Of a DNA stretch of 64,000 nt, positions 54,386-63,349 are shown in pieces (within the stretch, counting starts at the first letter, position 1; each line of letters starts with the position of its first letter). The stretch comes from Candidatus Brachybacter algidus (GTDB lineage: Bacteria > Bacteroidota > Bacteroidia > Chitinophagales > Saprospiraceae). The notes under the pieces are model-generated. The model made no database searches. It was not told where the DNA came from and saw only the letters and a list, made by a program, of their open reading frames with translations. The stretch lies in contig JADJSK010000001.1 of NCBI GenBank assembly GCA_016711705.1, positions 1,116,001-1,180,000 on the forward strand, in the 5' to 3' direction. A program made the translations under genes and the position numbers.

Positions 54386-55231
54386 TTATTCAATCCTGAT
54401 CCAATAAGATCCACCATGTCTTTCCACATTTTTCATAGAATCACCATCCCAAATAGGACTTAAGATGGACGAAAGTTCTTTATCTTCTGAAACAAAGTAA
54501 TTTGGAAAGATTGTTTTATATTTTTCCGGGTTGGCCAGCAGATACATGGCTAGACCATATTGCTCAGAATATGCCCTATCACACATAAACTGAGGATAAT
54601 CATATGGCAGATAGATATCATGAATGTGAACGATAACACCTTTTTTCAGCCTTGGAAGAATTTCCATATAAAAAACCATAGAATCCGAATTTGGAAGTAT
54701 TCGATGAGAGTTGTCCACGAAAAGAATATCATTTTCTTCCAGTAGATCAACAATGTCAAAATCAAGGTTTTCAAATGGTTTTCTGTGAACTTCATCAGCC
54801 AGGCTATCAATTTCCGCACGAGGCATAGGGTCAATCGAAATAATTTTAGTAGTAAGGCCTAACTCTTTCTTCGCTTTATATGCTACTTTGGTTGAATTGC
54901 CAGAGCCTATTTCAATATATTTTGAAGGTTTGAATTTGGCTAAAATGGCATAAATCGCAATAATGTCCAGCCCCGGCAAAAATCCATTATTCCAAGCCGG
55001 CTTGATAGAATCTTTTTCAATACTGCTATCGTTGATTATCCAAAATTGCTCTTTATACTTTAATGCTTCCTTCAGAATCAATTCATAATCACTTCTATGT
55101 GCATTTATAATTTCGTATAGACCTTTATGAGCAGGTAAGCCATGCCCATAGCGCGGCCTCATATCCACTTTATAATCAAGAAAAATATTTTGGAACTTTG
55201 GGCTTAAAAATCTATAAATACTTTTTAACAT
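54386..55231 (-). CDS. Class I SAM-dependent methyltransferase
   Basis: The 281-aa protein has the Rossmann SAM-binding loop YIEIGSGNSTKVAY (E/DxGxGxG form), acidic strand 2 IISIDPMPR, strand 4 NDILFVDNSHR, and a later HDIYLPYDYP. This fits Methyltransf_24-type enzymes, commonly found in surface polysaccharide or secondary-metabolite pathways. The substrate is unknown. The N-terminal ~60 residues have a conserved-looking RPRYGHGLPAHKGLYEII. It stands alone, convergent to the DUF4197 gene. Confidence 0.82.
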   Translation of the reverse strand: MLKSIYRFLSPKFQNIFLDYKVDMRPRYGHGLPAHKGLYEIINAHRSDYELILKEALKYKEQFWIINDSSIEKDSIKPAWNNGFLPGLDIIAIYAILAKFKPSKYIEIGSGNSTKVAYKAKKELGLTTKIISIDPMPRAEIDSLADEVHRKPFENLDFDIVDLLEENDILFVDNSHRILPNSDSMVFYMEILPRLKKGVIVHIHDIYLPYDYPQFMCDRAYSEQYGLAMYLLANPEKYKTIFPNYFVSEDKELSSILSPIWDGDSMKNVERHGGSYWIRIE

Positions 55232-55386
55232 AGAAAAATTTTAAAACAGGATCTCCTGGATCTAAAAATTATTGGCAAAAGTAATTATTCTAAATTAATA
55301 CCACCGTCAAAACTATTTTATTGGATTTTGCGTAATAATACCATGGCACACGAAAGGGTCATAAAAAAATCGTAAAAAAAGTTCGT

Positions 55387-56130
55387 ATGAAGCAATTTAT
55401 CTATGCATTTATATTCATGATCTTAAATTTCTACAATCCGACAAGTATGCTGGGACAAGTTAAAAATGATAAAATGAATGTTTACTTTATCAGTGGATTA
55501 GGTGCGGATAAAAGGGTATTCCAAAATCTGAACATAGATCCAAAGTTCAATGTAATTAATATAGAATGGATCGATCCTAAAAGAAAAGAGACCATTGAGG
55601 ATTATGCGGGAAGACTTATCTCCCAAATAGATACAACGAAACCCTTTCAAATAGTCGGCTTATCATTTGGAGGTATGATGGCAACAGTTATCTCGGAGAA
55701 GATTCGTCCGGAACAAATAATCCTGATATCCAGCAATTCTGTGGGCAGGCCAATAGGGAAATTCTACAGAGGACTTATTGGATTTGTGCTCCTAAGTCCA
55801 TTCTCAGCACCTTTCCTAAAATCAACTAATAAATTTACCTACAATCTTTTTGGTACCCATACCCTTGAAGAAAAAGCTTTATTAAAATCTATCCTGAAAG
55901 ATACTGACGCAAAGTTTCTAAAATGGGCACTGAAAGCAATTGGTAAATGGAAACAGCCCAATAAGTCACCCTTCGCTTATCAAATCAATGGAAGTGCAGA
56001 TAAAATGGTTAAGCTTGAATATGTCGATGCCGATAAAGTGATTAAAGGTGGCGAACATTTTATGGTACTTTCAAAAGCAGAAGAAATATCTAAAGTTATT
56101 AATGCTCAATTACTGAAAAAATATCAATAA
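55387..56130 (+). CDS. Alpha/beta hydrolase, exported
   Basis: The 247-aa protein has an N-terminal signal sequence (1-23) and an alpha/beta-hydrolase fold: VYFISGLGADKRVFQNL (oxyanion region), nucleophile elbow VGLSFGGMMA (GxSxG), and the His in KGGEHFMVLSKAEEIS. The acid is probably in YQINGSADKMV. The substrate cannot be predicted. It is the first of four genes in one direction with gaps of only about 10-50 bp, so it may be co-transcribed with crcB. Confidence 0.83.
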   Translation: MKQFIYAFIFMILNFYNPTSMLGQVKNDKMNVYFISGLGADKRVFQNLNIDPKFNVINIEWIDPKRKETIEDYAGRLISQIDTTKPFQIVGLSFGGMMATVISEKIRPEQIILISSNSVGRPIGKFYRGLIGFVLLSPFSAPFLKSTNKFTYNLFGTHTLEEKALLKSILKDTDAKFLKWALKAIGKWKQPNKSPFAYQINGSADKMVKLEYVDADKVIKGGEHFMVLSKAEEISKVINAQLLKKYQ

Positions 56131-56175
56131 GGCAGATTCTTAAGGATAATTCAATTATTATTTTTAATATTGAAT

Positions 56176-56550
56176 ATGTTTAGATCAATATTAATAGTTG
56201 GGTTGGGCGGTGCCATTGGAGCGGCATTAAGATATATCATTAATATTTTGACCTATAAGTTTCAGTTTTCTGAGATTCCTATTGCTACTTTTCTTGTTAA
56301 TATTATCGGTTGCTTCCTGGCAGGGTTGTTCCTTAATCTAATTGAAAAGAATATTCAACTTTCAGATGACCTGCGCTTACTTCTAATAACAGGATTTTGT
56401 GGAGGCCTTACAACATTCTCGGCATTAACCATTGAAGAATATTCATTTATATCGAATAAACAATTCTTACTTGCATCTGTATATCTTGGGGTTACAGTAA
56501 CATTAGGATTAGTAGCTTTTTGGTTGGGCAGTCTATGGTTCAAATCTTAA
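56176..56550 (+). CDS. crcB: Fluoride ion channel CrcB/FluC
   Basis: The 124-aa, four-helix protein exports fluoride as a dual-topology dimer. Conserved motifs are GGAIGAALRY, FLVNIIGCFLAG and FCGGLTTFSAL (the channel's Phe-box and Asn region). The start at 56176 (MFRSILIVGLGG) is chosen over a TTG two codons earlier because family members begin just before this strand. No fluoride riboswitch was recognised upstream. A single crcB gene is enough for a homodimer. Confidence 0.93.
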   Translation: MFRSILIVGLGGAIGAALRYIINILTYKFQFSEIPIATFLVNIIGCFLAGLFLNLIEKNIQLSDDLRLLLITGFCGGLTTFSALTIEEYSFISNKQFLLASVYLGVTVTLGLVAFWLGSLWFKS

Positions 56551-56561
56551 ATTAACAGATT

Positions 56562-57218
56562 ATGAGAAGTTCAACAATAAAAACAAAAAGAGAGCTTTTT
56601 TATCTGATTGTATTGTGTGTTTTTTTAAATCTCAAGTTGAATGCCCAGGATAGCTCATTTGTTATTAATCCAGCTCTCATTGGTGCCATCTTTCCCAACT
56701 TTGACTATAGCCTCAAAACATACAATCCTTTATTAATTCCTTATATACCATTTTCAAAAGGTAATTTCTACGGTGAAGTGCGGCATAATTACGATCGCAA
56801 TGGCACACTTGGGCTTTATGGCGGCAGAAGCTTTATGGTTGGAAAAACGGGCTTGAATATCTTCACACCTCAATTAGGCATACTTTTAGGCGATTATCAG
56901 GGCGCCTCATTCCAGTTTTACTACAATCTCATCCATCCAAAAGTCGAATTCAACCTCACCAACCAATACTCTGTGATCCTCAATGATCGTCCAAATTTTT
57001 ATTTTAATTGGTCAGACATTCAATTTCCAATTTTCAATAAATTCAGGGCAGGTGCTACGGTGCAAATATTTTGGGATAATACGATCAGAATGATTGATCC
57101 CGGTATTTTAATTGGTTACAGAACAGATAAACTATATCTTATGTTATCCTCTTTCAATCCCTGGGATAAAGAAAAACATTTTATATTTTTTGCAGTTCAA
57201 TACAAAATAGTCTTATAA
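56562..57218 (+). CDS. Exported beta-rich protein of unknown function
   Basis: The 218-aa protein has a signal peptide (about 1-29, LKLNAQ) and alternating aromatic/polar strands with Tyr/Phe ends (YIPFSKGNFYGEVRHNYDRNGTLGLYGGRSF; FYFNWSDIQFPIF), finishing FAVQYKIVL. This suggests an outer-membrane beta-barrel of about 10 strands. No family is recognised. It begins 11 bp after crcB. Confidence 0.65.
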   Translation: MRSSTIKTKRELFYLIVLCVFLNLKLNAQDSSFVINPALIGAIFPNFDYSLKTYNPLLIPYIPFSKGNFYGEVRHNYDRNGTLGLYGGRSFMVGKTGLNIFTPQLGILLGDYQGASFQFYYNLIHPKVEFNLTNQYSVILNDRPNFYFNWSDIQFPIFNKFRAGATVQIFWDNTIRMIDPGILIGYRTDKLYLMLSSFNPWDKEKHFIFFAVQYKIVL

Positions 57219-57240
57219 TTCAAAATGTTAAAACTCATTG

Positions 57241-57726
57241 ATGGATTTGATAAAGATTAGAAAACTTGAAATTAAAGACAATAAAGCTATTGCCGTCATC
57301 ATTAGGGAAGCTTTAAAAGATTTTGGGGCAGATCTTCCCGGAACTGTATACTACGACCCTACTACTGATGACCTTCATAGTATTTTCAAAACTCCCAATT
57401 CAAATTACTTTGTAGCAATAGTGGATGGCAACATCGTCGGAGGTGGTGGTTATTTCCCCACTGAAGGGTTGAATTCTGACACTTGTGAATTGGTCAAAAT
57501 GTACATAAATGCATCCTTTCGTGGAAAAGGAATTGGCAAGATGCTGCTGGATCAAGCAATTGAACATGCTATAAAAGATGGTTTTAAGTATATGTATCTT
57601 GAAACGCTTCCTCAGCTGAGCCTGGCTGTCAATATGTATAAGAAATATGGCTTTGAAAATTTAAATGGACCTCTAGGTAATTCCGGTCACTTTGGATGTA
57701 ATATGTGGATGGGGCGGGAATTGTGA
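57241..57726 (+). CDS. GNAT-family N-acetyltransferase
   Basis: The 161-aa protein is a single GNAT domain: KIRKLEIKDNKAIAVIIREAL at the start, VKMYINASFRGKGIGKMLLDQAIEHA (acetyl-CoA loop R/QxxGxG/A) and YLETLPQLSLAVNMYKKYGFE (motif B). It acetylates an amine on an unknown small molecule or protein. The ATG at 57241 is preferred to a TTG one codon earlier. The gene is followed by GGTAATS heptad repeats. Confidence 0.9.
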   Translation: MDLIKIRKLEIKDNKAIAVIIREALKDFGADLPGTVYYDPTTDDLHSIFKTPNSNYFVAIVDGNIVGGGGYFPTEGLNSDTCELVKMYINASFRGKGIGKMLLDQAIEHAIKDGFKYMYLETLPQLSLAVNMYKKYGFENLNGPLGNSGHFGCNMWMGREL

Positions 57727-57805
57727 ATAAGGAGGCAATGGGTAATGGGTAATTTGTAATTGATAATCGGTAATCGGTAATCGGTAATCGTTAATATGCT
57801 AAAAT
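57727..57805. repeat. Heptad array (GGTAATS)n
   Basis: Units GGGTAAT, TTGTAAT, TGATAAT and four CGGTAAT in succession follow the GNAT stop codon. Confidence 0.8.
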
Positions 57806-57834
57806 TTCACGAAGTAGATAAAGTTCATTTTTAG

Positions 57835-57919
57835 AAAAAACCTGAAAGGTTGGCATTATTATAGAAAAAAAGAATATAATTCTTCCATAACCCCGAAGGC
57901 GGTGGCATTATGATGAAAT
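57835..57919. repeat. 84-bp direct repeat, copy 1
   Basis: Identical over about 84 bp to 58131-58215. Internally bipartite: CCTGAAAGGTTGGCATTAT and CCCCGAAGGCGGTGGCATTAT, a motif type that recurs in Bacteroidota intergenic DNA. Confidence 0.85.
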
Positions 57920-58130
57920 AGAGGTCAGAAAGTGAAGAAGTGAGGAAGTGAGAAGGTGAGAAATGATAAAATATGAGTGATGAGTGATCAGGTGATATGT
58001 GATCAAGCGATGTGTGATAGTATGATCGATTGATAAATGAACTACATCATCTCGTTTCCACAAAAAGCCAAAAGCCAACAGCTAAAAGCCAAAAGCCCCT
58101 TCAAATATATGGAGATAGATAAAGCAGCTA
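57920..58130. repeat. Mixed short tandem repeats between the two 84-bp copies
   Basis: GAAGTGAG and GAAGGTGAG units, then GTGATCA/GTGATGA units, then AGCCAAA/AGCTAAA heptads (58063-58098). No gene. Confidence 0.7.
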
Positions 58131-58215
58131 AAAAAACCTGAAAGGTTGGCATTATTATAGAAAAAAAGAATATAATTCTTCCATAACCCCGAAGGCGGTG
58201 GCATTATGATGAAAT
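58131..58215. repeat. 84-bp direct repeat, copy 2
   Basis: Second copy of the element at 57835; separation is 296 bp start to start. Confidence 0.85.
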
Positions 58216-58378
58216 TGAGGTTAGAATGTGAGAATGTTAGAAGGTGAGAATGTTATAAGGGCATTTCTTAAGTTATATTAGAAAATAGCAAAGTTAATCC
58301 CCTCATCATCTGTTTCCACACAGTGATGTACATGAACGTTGACACTAAAAGTGTGGAAAACTTTCTAAATTTAAAGTT

Positions 58379-58650
58379 ATGACAAAAAAAGTTAGAAGGT
58401 TATTTTCAGAAAGTTTCAAAAAGGAAAAGAAAATCTGGTCAGTCATTTCAACGGGTCTCGGTCGGGGGGGAGGAAGGGAACACCCCAAAGGTTAGTATGA
58501 AGGGAAAAAAACCGGAGGGGGGGGGGGGACAAATAGGGGACGGCATTTATTTTGCCTCAAAGATGTGTACCTCATCTATTAGCTTACCCTTCCAAAATAG
58601 AAGCAAAACAGGGGAAGCGGGGAAAAAAAAAAAAAAAGGGGATATTTGTA
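58379..58650 (+). mobile_element. IS3-like transposase OrfA start, running into abnormal homopolymer-rich sequence
   Basis: From ATG at 58379 the frame reads MTKKVRRLFSESFKKEKK, the usual N-terminus of IS3-family OrfA (helix-turn-helix, 'FSEsFKKEKV'). A direct-repeat-containing leader precedes it. After about 25 codons it passes into sequence unlike the rest of the window: G7 at about 58474, a G12 run near 58517-58528 and an A15 run near 58623-58637. Only a broken element is present, and part of this stretch may be assembly artefact. Confidence 0.5.
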
Positions 58651-58682
58651 AACCTCAATTGAAATCATGATCCATCACAGGG

Positions 58683-58716
58683 CCAACAGCCAATAGCCAA
58701 AAGCTAATAGCCAACA
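58683..58716. repeat. AGCCAAY heptads at the 3' side of rbfA
   Basis: About five units of CCAACAG, CCAATAG, CCAAAAG type directly after the rbfA stop codon (read from the minus strand). Confidence 0.65.
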
Positions 58717-58718
58717 AC

Positions 58719-59096
58719 CTACTCCTCCTCGTCTGATCCCATCTGATTATCCTCACGCAACTTTCTCATCATTTCATCAACTTTATGGATCTCATCCAAA
58801 GTATCATCAAGATAAAAAACGATGTCCGGAACTCTGCGCACATGTTTCCTAATGCGGTTGTAAAGGTTCTTTTTAACTTCATGAATAGCGGCTTCAAGCT
58901 CAAGAAGAACAGCCTGCTTATTTTCACTGTTAAAAATACTCAAATACACCTTGGCTAAAGCCAGATCCGGTGTCACATTGACTGAAGTGACAGTCACCAT
59001 TGCTTCCGGGCCATAGATATAGTGACCATCGGCCTGAAGTACAATACTAATATTTCTTCTGAGTAATTCTGCTATTTGTAATTTCCTGAAAGACAT
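58719..59096 (-). CDS. rbfA: Ribosome-binding factor A
   Basis: The 125-aa protein is a KH-like RbfA: RKLQIAELLRRNISIVL, VTVTSVNVTPDLALAKVYLSIF, LYNRIRKHVRRVPDIVFYLDDTLDEIHKVDEMMRKL, and an acidic tail. It binds the small subunit during 16S rRNA 5' maturation and cold adaptation. The gene is last in a same-strand series after pyrG, the TrmH-type methylase and the ABC ATPase, with an 82-bp gap to the ATPase. Confidence 0.94.
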   Translation of the reverse strand: MSFRKLQIAELLRRNISIVLQADGHYIYGPEAMVTVTSVNVTPDLALAKVYLSIFNSENKQAVLLELEAAIHEVKKNLYNRIRKHVRRVPDIVFYLDDTLDEIHKVDEMMRKLREDNQMGSDEEE

Positions 59097-59178
59097 TTCA
59101 ATTCTATTTTATCTATTCTCCATTGATTAACGAAAAGAACAAAGGTAATTATTTCTAAGAATATGAATGTGAAGTTAA

Positions 59179-60902
59179 TCAAGCCCAGTTAGGGATAGCT
59201 TCTACTAATCTTTTGGTATAATCATTCTGAGGGCTGTTAATCACATCCTGAGTCACACCCGATTCCATTATTTTTCCTTGGTTCATGACGAAAATTCTAT
59301 CCGCTATAAAGTTAACCACAGACATATCATGAGTGATAAAGAGCAAGGAAAGACCTAACTCTTCCTTCAGGTCTTTAAGCAAATTTAACACCTGTGATTG
59401 CACGCTTACATCAAGTGCAGCCACTGATTCATCACAGATGAGTAGCTCTGGTTCAAGGGCTAATGCTCTTGCTATACTAATCCTCTGACGCTGTCCTCCA
59501 CTAAATTCATGTGGATATCGACCAGCATGTTCTTTTAATAATCCTACCTGATCGAGCAAACTATGCAAGCGAGAAGTTCTTTCCTGTTTGGTTTTAAATA
59601 GATTATGAACGATAATTGGCTCCATTATAGCCTCTCCAACCTTCATTTTGGGATTCAATGAAGAATACGGGTCTTGAAAAATAATTTGAATTTTTTTGCT
59701 GTTTGCTTCCAGGCTGATTCTGATTGACTAAATAACTCTTTACCATAAAGGAATGCCTTACCGGATGCAGCTTGCTCCAGGTGCACTAATGTCCTGCCAA
59801 GCGTAGATTTTCCGCAACCACTCTCTCCCACTACACCTAGTGACTCCCCTTTTTGAATAGAAAATGATAAGTCATCAACAGCATTTAAATAATTAGTTGT
59901 TTTCCCCCAGAAATTTTTCTTTAGAGGATATTTTACTGTGAGGTTCTCAACTCTTAATATTGGCTCTGCATCACGGTCAGGAGTTACTAAGTGCTTCCTT
60001 TCAAGAGACTTCTTGTCTTCATTTTGAGTAAAGGCCAAAGATCCATCGCGGTCACTAATATTTACAAAATCGGAAACTACGGGTAATCTTTCCAATTTTT
60101 GATAAAGTGGAGGTTTACAAGCAATTAATCCATGTGTATAAAGATGCTTAGGATGTTTTAATACTTCTTCTGTCAATCCTTCTTCCAGAATTGAACCTTT
60201 ATACATCACATTGACCCTGGAAGTAATAGATCTTATGACACCAAGGTCATGCGAGATAAATAAGATTGATATTCCAAACTCATCCCTGATATTCACCAAA
60301 AGATCCAGGATCTTCTTCTGTATAGTCACATCAAGGGCCGTTGTTGGTTCATCCGCAATCAATAAATCAGGATGGCAGCTGATAGCCATCGCTATCATCA
60401 CACGCTGAATCTGGCCTCCTGAGATCTGGTGCGGATAGCTATTGTATATTCGAAGAGGCTCAGGCAGTCCCACTTTTTTAAAAAAATCTAATGTCGCATC
60501 CTTAGCCTGTTGTTTTGAATATTTTAAGTGCAGCCTGGTCATTTCATCTACTTGATATCCACAAGTAAATACTGGATTAAGTGAAGACATCGGCTCCTGA
60601 AATATCATTGAGATCGACTTGCCTTTAATCTTGCGAAATAGATTATCCTCTAATCCAATAAGTTGCTTAGTCTTCCCTTCGTGATTATATTCAATAGAAC
60701 CTGTGATCTTTGCATTGTCAGCTGGCAGCAATCCTAATAATGACAGTCCGGTGACAGATTTACCGGATCCTGACTCACCGACTAATCCTATGATCTCCCC
60801 TCTATTTATATTGAGATCAATGCCTTTGATCACCTCATTTATTCTTCCTTCTGTATTAAAAGCAATCCGAAGGTCCTTAACTTTTAGTAATTGATTTTCC
60901 AT
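59179..60902 (-). CDS. Fused two-domain oligopeptide-type ABC ATPase (single-base frameshift)
   Basis: Adding one base to the T7 run at 59691-59697 (A on the coding strand) gives KKIQIIFQDPYSSLNPKMKV and a 574-aa protein. It has two complete ABC domains: domain 1 with GLVGESGSGKSVTG, QISGGQIQRVMIA and LLIADEPTTALDV; domain 2 with GVVGESGCGKSTLGRT, EFSGGQRQRISIARA and LLICDESVAALDV. This is the DppD-DppF or YejF layout that powers dipeptide/oligopeptide importers. No permease or binding-protein gene is adjacent. It starts 3 bp after the TrmH-type gene. Confidence 0.9.
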
Positions 60903-60905
60903 GAT

Positions 60906-61433
60906 TTATAATCTCACTTGCCGAAAATATTCCCATAAAACAATTCCCAAACTTACAGAAATGTTGAATGAATGTTTAGTGCCTACTTGAGGAATCTCAA
61001 CAGCACCATCACATAATGAAAGTATATCTTTAGATATTCCCATCACTTCATTACCAAAGATCAATGCCAGTGGTGTTTTGGGGAATATTTTATGTTCAAG
61101 GGAGGTAGAATCTGTGGTCATCTCCACGGCAATCACCTCAAACCCTTTTTGTTTAAGTTCCTTGATACAAAGTTCAGTAGAATTGTGATAATGCCACTCC
61201 ACGGAATTTGATGCACCAAGAGCGGTCTTTAGTATTTCTTTATGAGGAGGCGTGGCTGAGATACCGCACAATTCAATACTTTTAATACCAAAGGCATCTC
61301 CTGTTCTAAAGGCTGAACCAATATTCAAACCTGAACGGAGATTATCCAGGATGATCACAACAGGATACTTTTCCTGCTCCTTAAAGGTCTCTAAAGAAAC
61401 CCTGTTCAATACCTCATATGATTTTTGTTCCAT
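60906..61433 (-). CDS. TrmH/SpoU-family RNA 2'-O-methyltransferase
   Basis: The 175-aa SPOUT enzyme has the three TrmH motifs: NLRSGLNIGSAFRTGDAFG, LALIFGNEVMGIS and VEIPQVGTKHSFNISVSLGIVLWEYF. It methylates a ribose 2'-OH in tRNA or rRNA; the exact target is not decidable. The ATG at 61433 shares its A with the TGA of pyrG (TGATG), so translation is coupled. A TTG one codon earlier is less likely. Confidence 0.9.
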   Translation of the reverse strand: MEQKSYEVLNRVSLETFKEQEKYPVVIILDNLRSGLNIGSAFRTGDAFGIKSIELCGISATPPHKEILKTALGASNSVEWHYHNSTELCIKELKQKGFEVIAVEMTTDSTSLEHKIFPKTPLALIFGNEVMGISKDILSLCDGAVEIPQVGTKHSFNISVSLGIVLWEYFRQVRL

Positions 61434-63057
61434 CAAGACATTTGATGACTTTCATGATATTCAATGGCCTTTTTTACAAATTCAACAAACAAAGGATGAG
61501 GTATTTCTACCGTACTTTTAAGTTCCGGATGGAATTGAACACCCACAAACCAAGGATGATCTTCAAGTTCGATGATTTCAACAAGATCATTCTCCGGATT
61601 TACTCCTGATATCACTAATCCTGCCTTTTGTAATTTGGATCTGTATTCATTATTTAATTCCCAGCGATGTCTATGTCTCTCCTGAATTAAGGATTCGTGA
61701 TAGGCGGAATCAGCTTTACTCCCCTTTGTAATTTGACAATTGTAAGCACCAAGACGCATCGTTCCACCTTTTTTCTTGATATTTTTTGATCTTCCATTAA
61801 AGCGATTACCGGAAATGGAGTCTTAGTATTTGTTTCTGTTGATGCAGCTCCTTTCATTCCTGCTACGTTTTGAGCAAACTCCACTACTGCGCACTGCATT
61901 CCAAGGCATATGCCAAAGAAAGGAATCTTATTTTCTCTGACATATCTGATTGCATTCAACTTGCCTTCAATCCCTCTGGATCCAAATCCCGGAGCAACTA
62001 ATATTCCGTCTTTATTTTTTAAGAGTCTGACACAAGATTCTTCATCTAAAAGGTCTTCTGAGTGGATAGCTTCGACTTTCACATTACACTCATTGGCTGC
62101 TCCTGAATGTATAAATGATTCATATATAGACTTATAGGCGTCCTTGAGTTCAATGTATTTTCCAACTAAAGCAATATTGACTTCTTTTTTAGGATATGTA
62201 AGTTTGGATAAGAAAACTTTCCATTTCTCGAGATCGGGAACTACATTATTTTCAAAGCCAAATTTCTTAAGCACAAGGGTATCCAGACCTTCTTTTTCCA
62301 TCAACAATGGCACTTCATAAATTGACGAAGCATCAATGGATTCAATTACAGCACCTTGCTCGACATTACAGAAGAGTGCAAGCTTCTGTTTAATCTCTTG
62401 ACTAATTGGTTTTTCAGTCCTACACACAAGGATATCAGGTTGTATACCAAGACTTTGCAATTCCTTCACTGAATGTTGAGTTGGTTTTGTCTTAAGTTCC
62501 TGTGCCGCACTTAGATATGGTAACAATGTAAGATGGATGACTAGTGTATTCTGCGCACCCAAATCCCACTTTAATTGTCTTAAAGATTCCATGTAAGGGA
62601 GAGATTCTATATCACCTACAGTCCCTCCTAACTCTGTGATTACCACGTCATAATCACCTGTTTCACCAAGTAATTTTATACGTCGTTTTATCTCATCTGT
62701 GATATGAGGAATGACCTGAACTGTCTTACCAAGATACTTTCCTGCCCGCTCTTGTTTGATAACAGTTTGATATATTTTACCGGTTGTAACATTATTGGCC
62801 TGACTAGTTCTTATGTTTAGAAATCTTTCATAATGGCCTAGGTCAAGGTCTGTTTCGGCGCCATCATCAGTCACAAAACATTCACCATGTTCATAAGGAT
62901 TCATTGTTCCCGGATCTACATTGATATATGGGTCAAATTTCTGTATAGTGACACGAAGATTCCTTGCTTGGAGTAATTTGGCTAAAGAGGCTGATATTAT
63001 GCCCTTTCCGAGAGAAGAAGTTACTCCGCCCGTAACAAAAATAAATTTAGTCTGCAT
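61433..63057 (-). CDS. pyrG: CTP synthase (single-base frameshift)
   Basis: Adding one base to the T6 run at 61782-61787 joins the frames (MEDQKNIKKKGGTMRLGAYNC) into 541 aa, the usual PyrG length. The N-terminal synthetase has KFIFVTGGVTSSLGKGI, KFDPYINVDPGTMNPYEHGE and ITELGGTVGDIESLPYMESLRQ. The C-terminal class I glutaminase has GFGSRGIEGK, the active cysteine in FFGICLGMQCAVVE and the catalytic His-Glu in VQFHPELKS. It makes CTP from UTP and glutamine, the last step of pyrimidine nucleotide synthesis. It heads the pyrG-trmH-ABC operon. Confidence 0.95.
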
Positions 63058-63079
63058 TTTAAAACGTTGTTACGGGCTG

Positions 63080-63107
63080 TAAAGGTAGATAAAAAGTTTA
63101 TATACAA
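63080..63107 (-). promoter_or_regulatory. Promoter of the pyrG operon
   Basis: On the minus strand TTG (63107-63105) and TACCTTTA (63087-63080) are 17 bp apart; one mismatch to TAnnTTTG. The ATG is 22 bp downstream. Confidence 0.5.
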
Positions 63108-63319
63108 ACATTCAAATACCAACTGCATCGATTTTTATATCCTAAAGTCAATAGCAGCATTATAAATTTTTGATATTTTTAATTTAACCTCTTTGATTCA
63201 AAAGAAATATTAGACTAAATTTTATCAAAAAAATGATTAAATTAATTTTATAGTAGGCAAATGTGTTATTTAGAATTATAATGCATATATCTAAATAGTT
63301 CCATTTTGTCAAAACGTAT

Positions 63320-63327
63320 TATATTTG
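63320..63327 (+). promoter_or_regulatory. -7 box of the GH3-family gene
   Basis: TATATTTG, an exact TAnnTTTG match, 22 bp before the ATG at 63350. A TTTTG at 63304-63308 is too close to be a typical -33 box. Confidence 0.45.
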
Positions 63328-63349
63328 TCCAGGTTGGAAAAGATATCCT

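Noticed and set aside
56131..56175. Fluoride riboswitch before crcB
   Set aside because: The 45-bp gap to the upstream hydrolase gene is too short and lacks the conserved pseudoknot segments.
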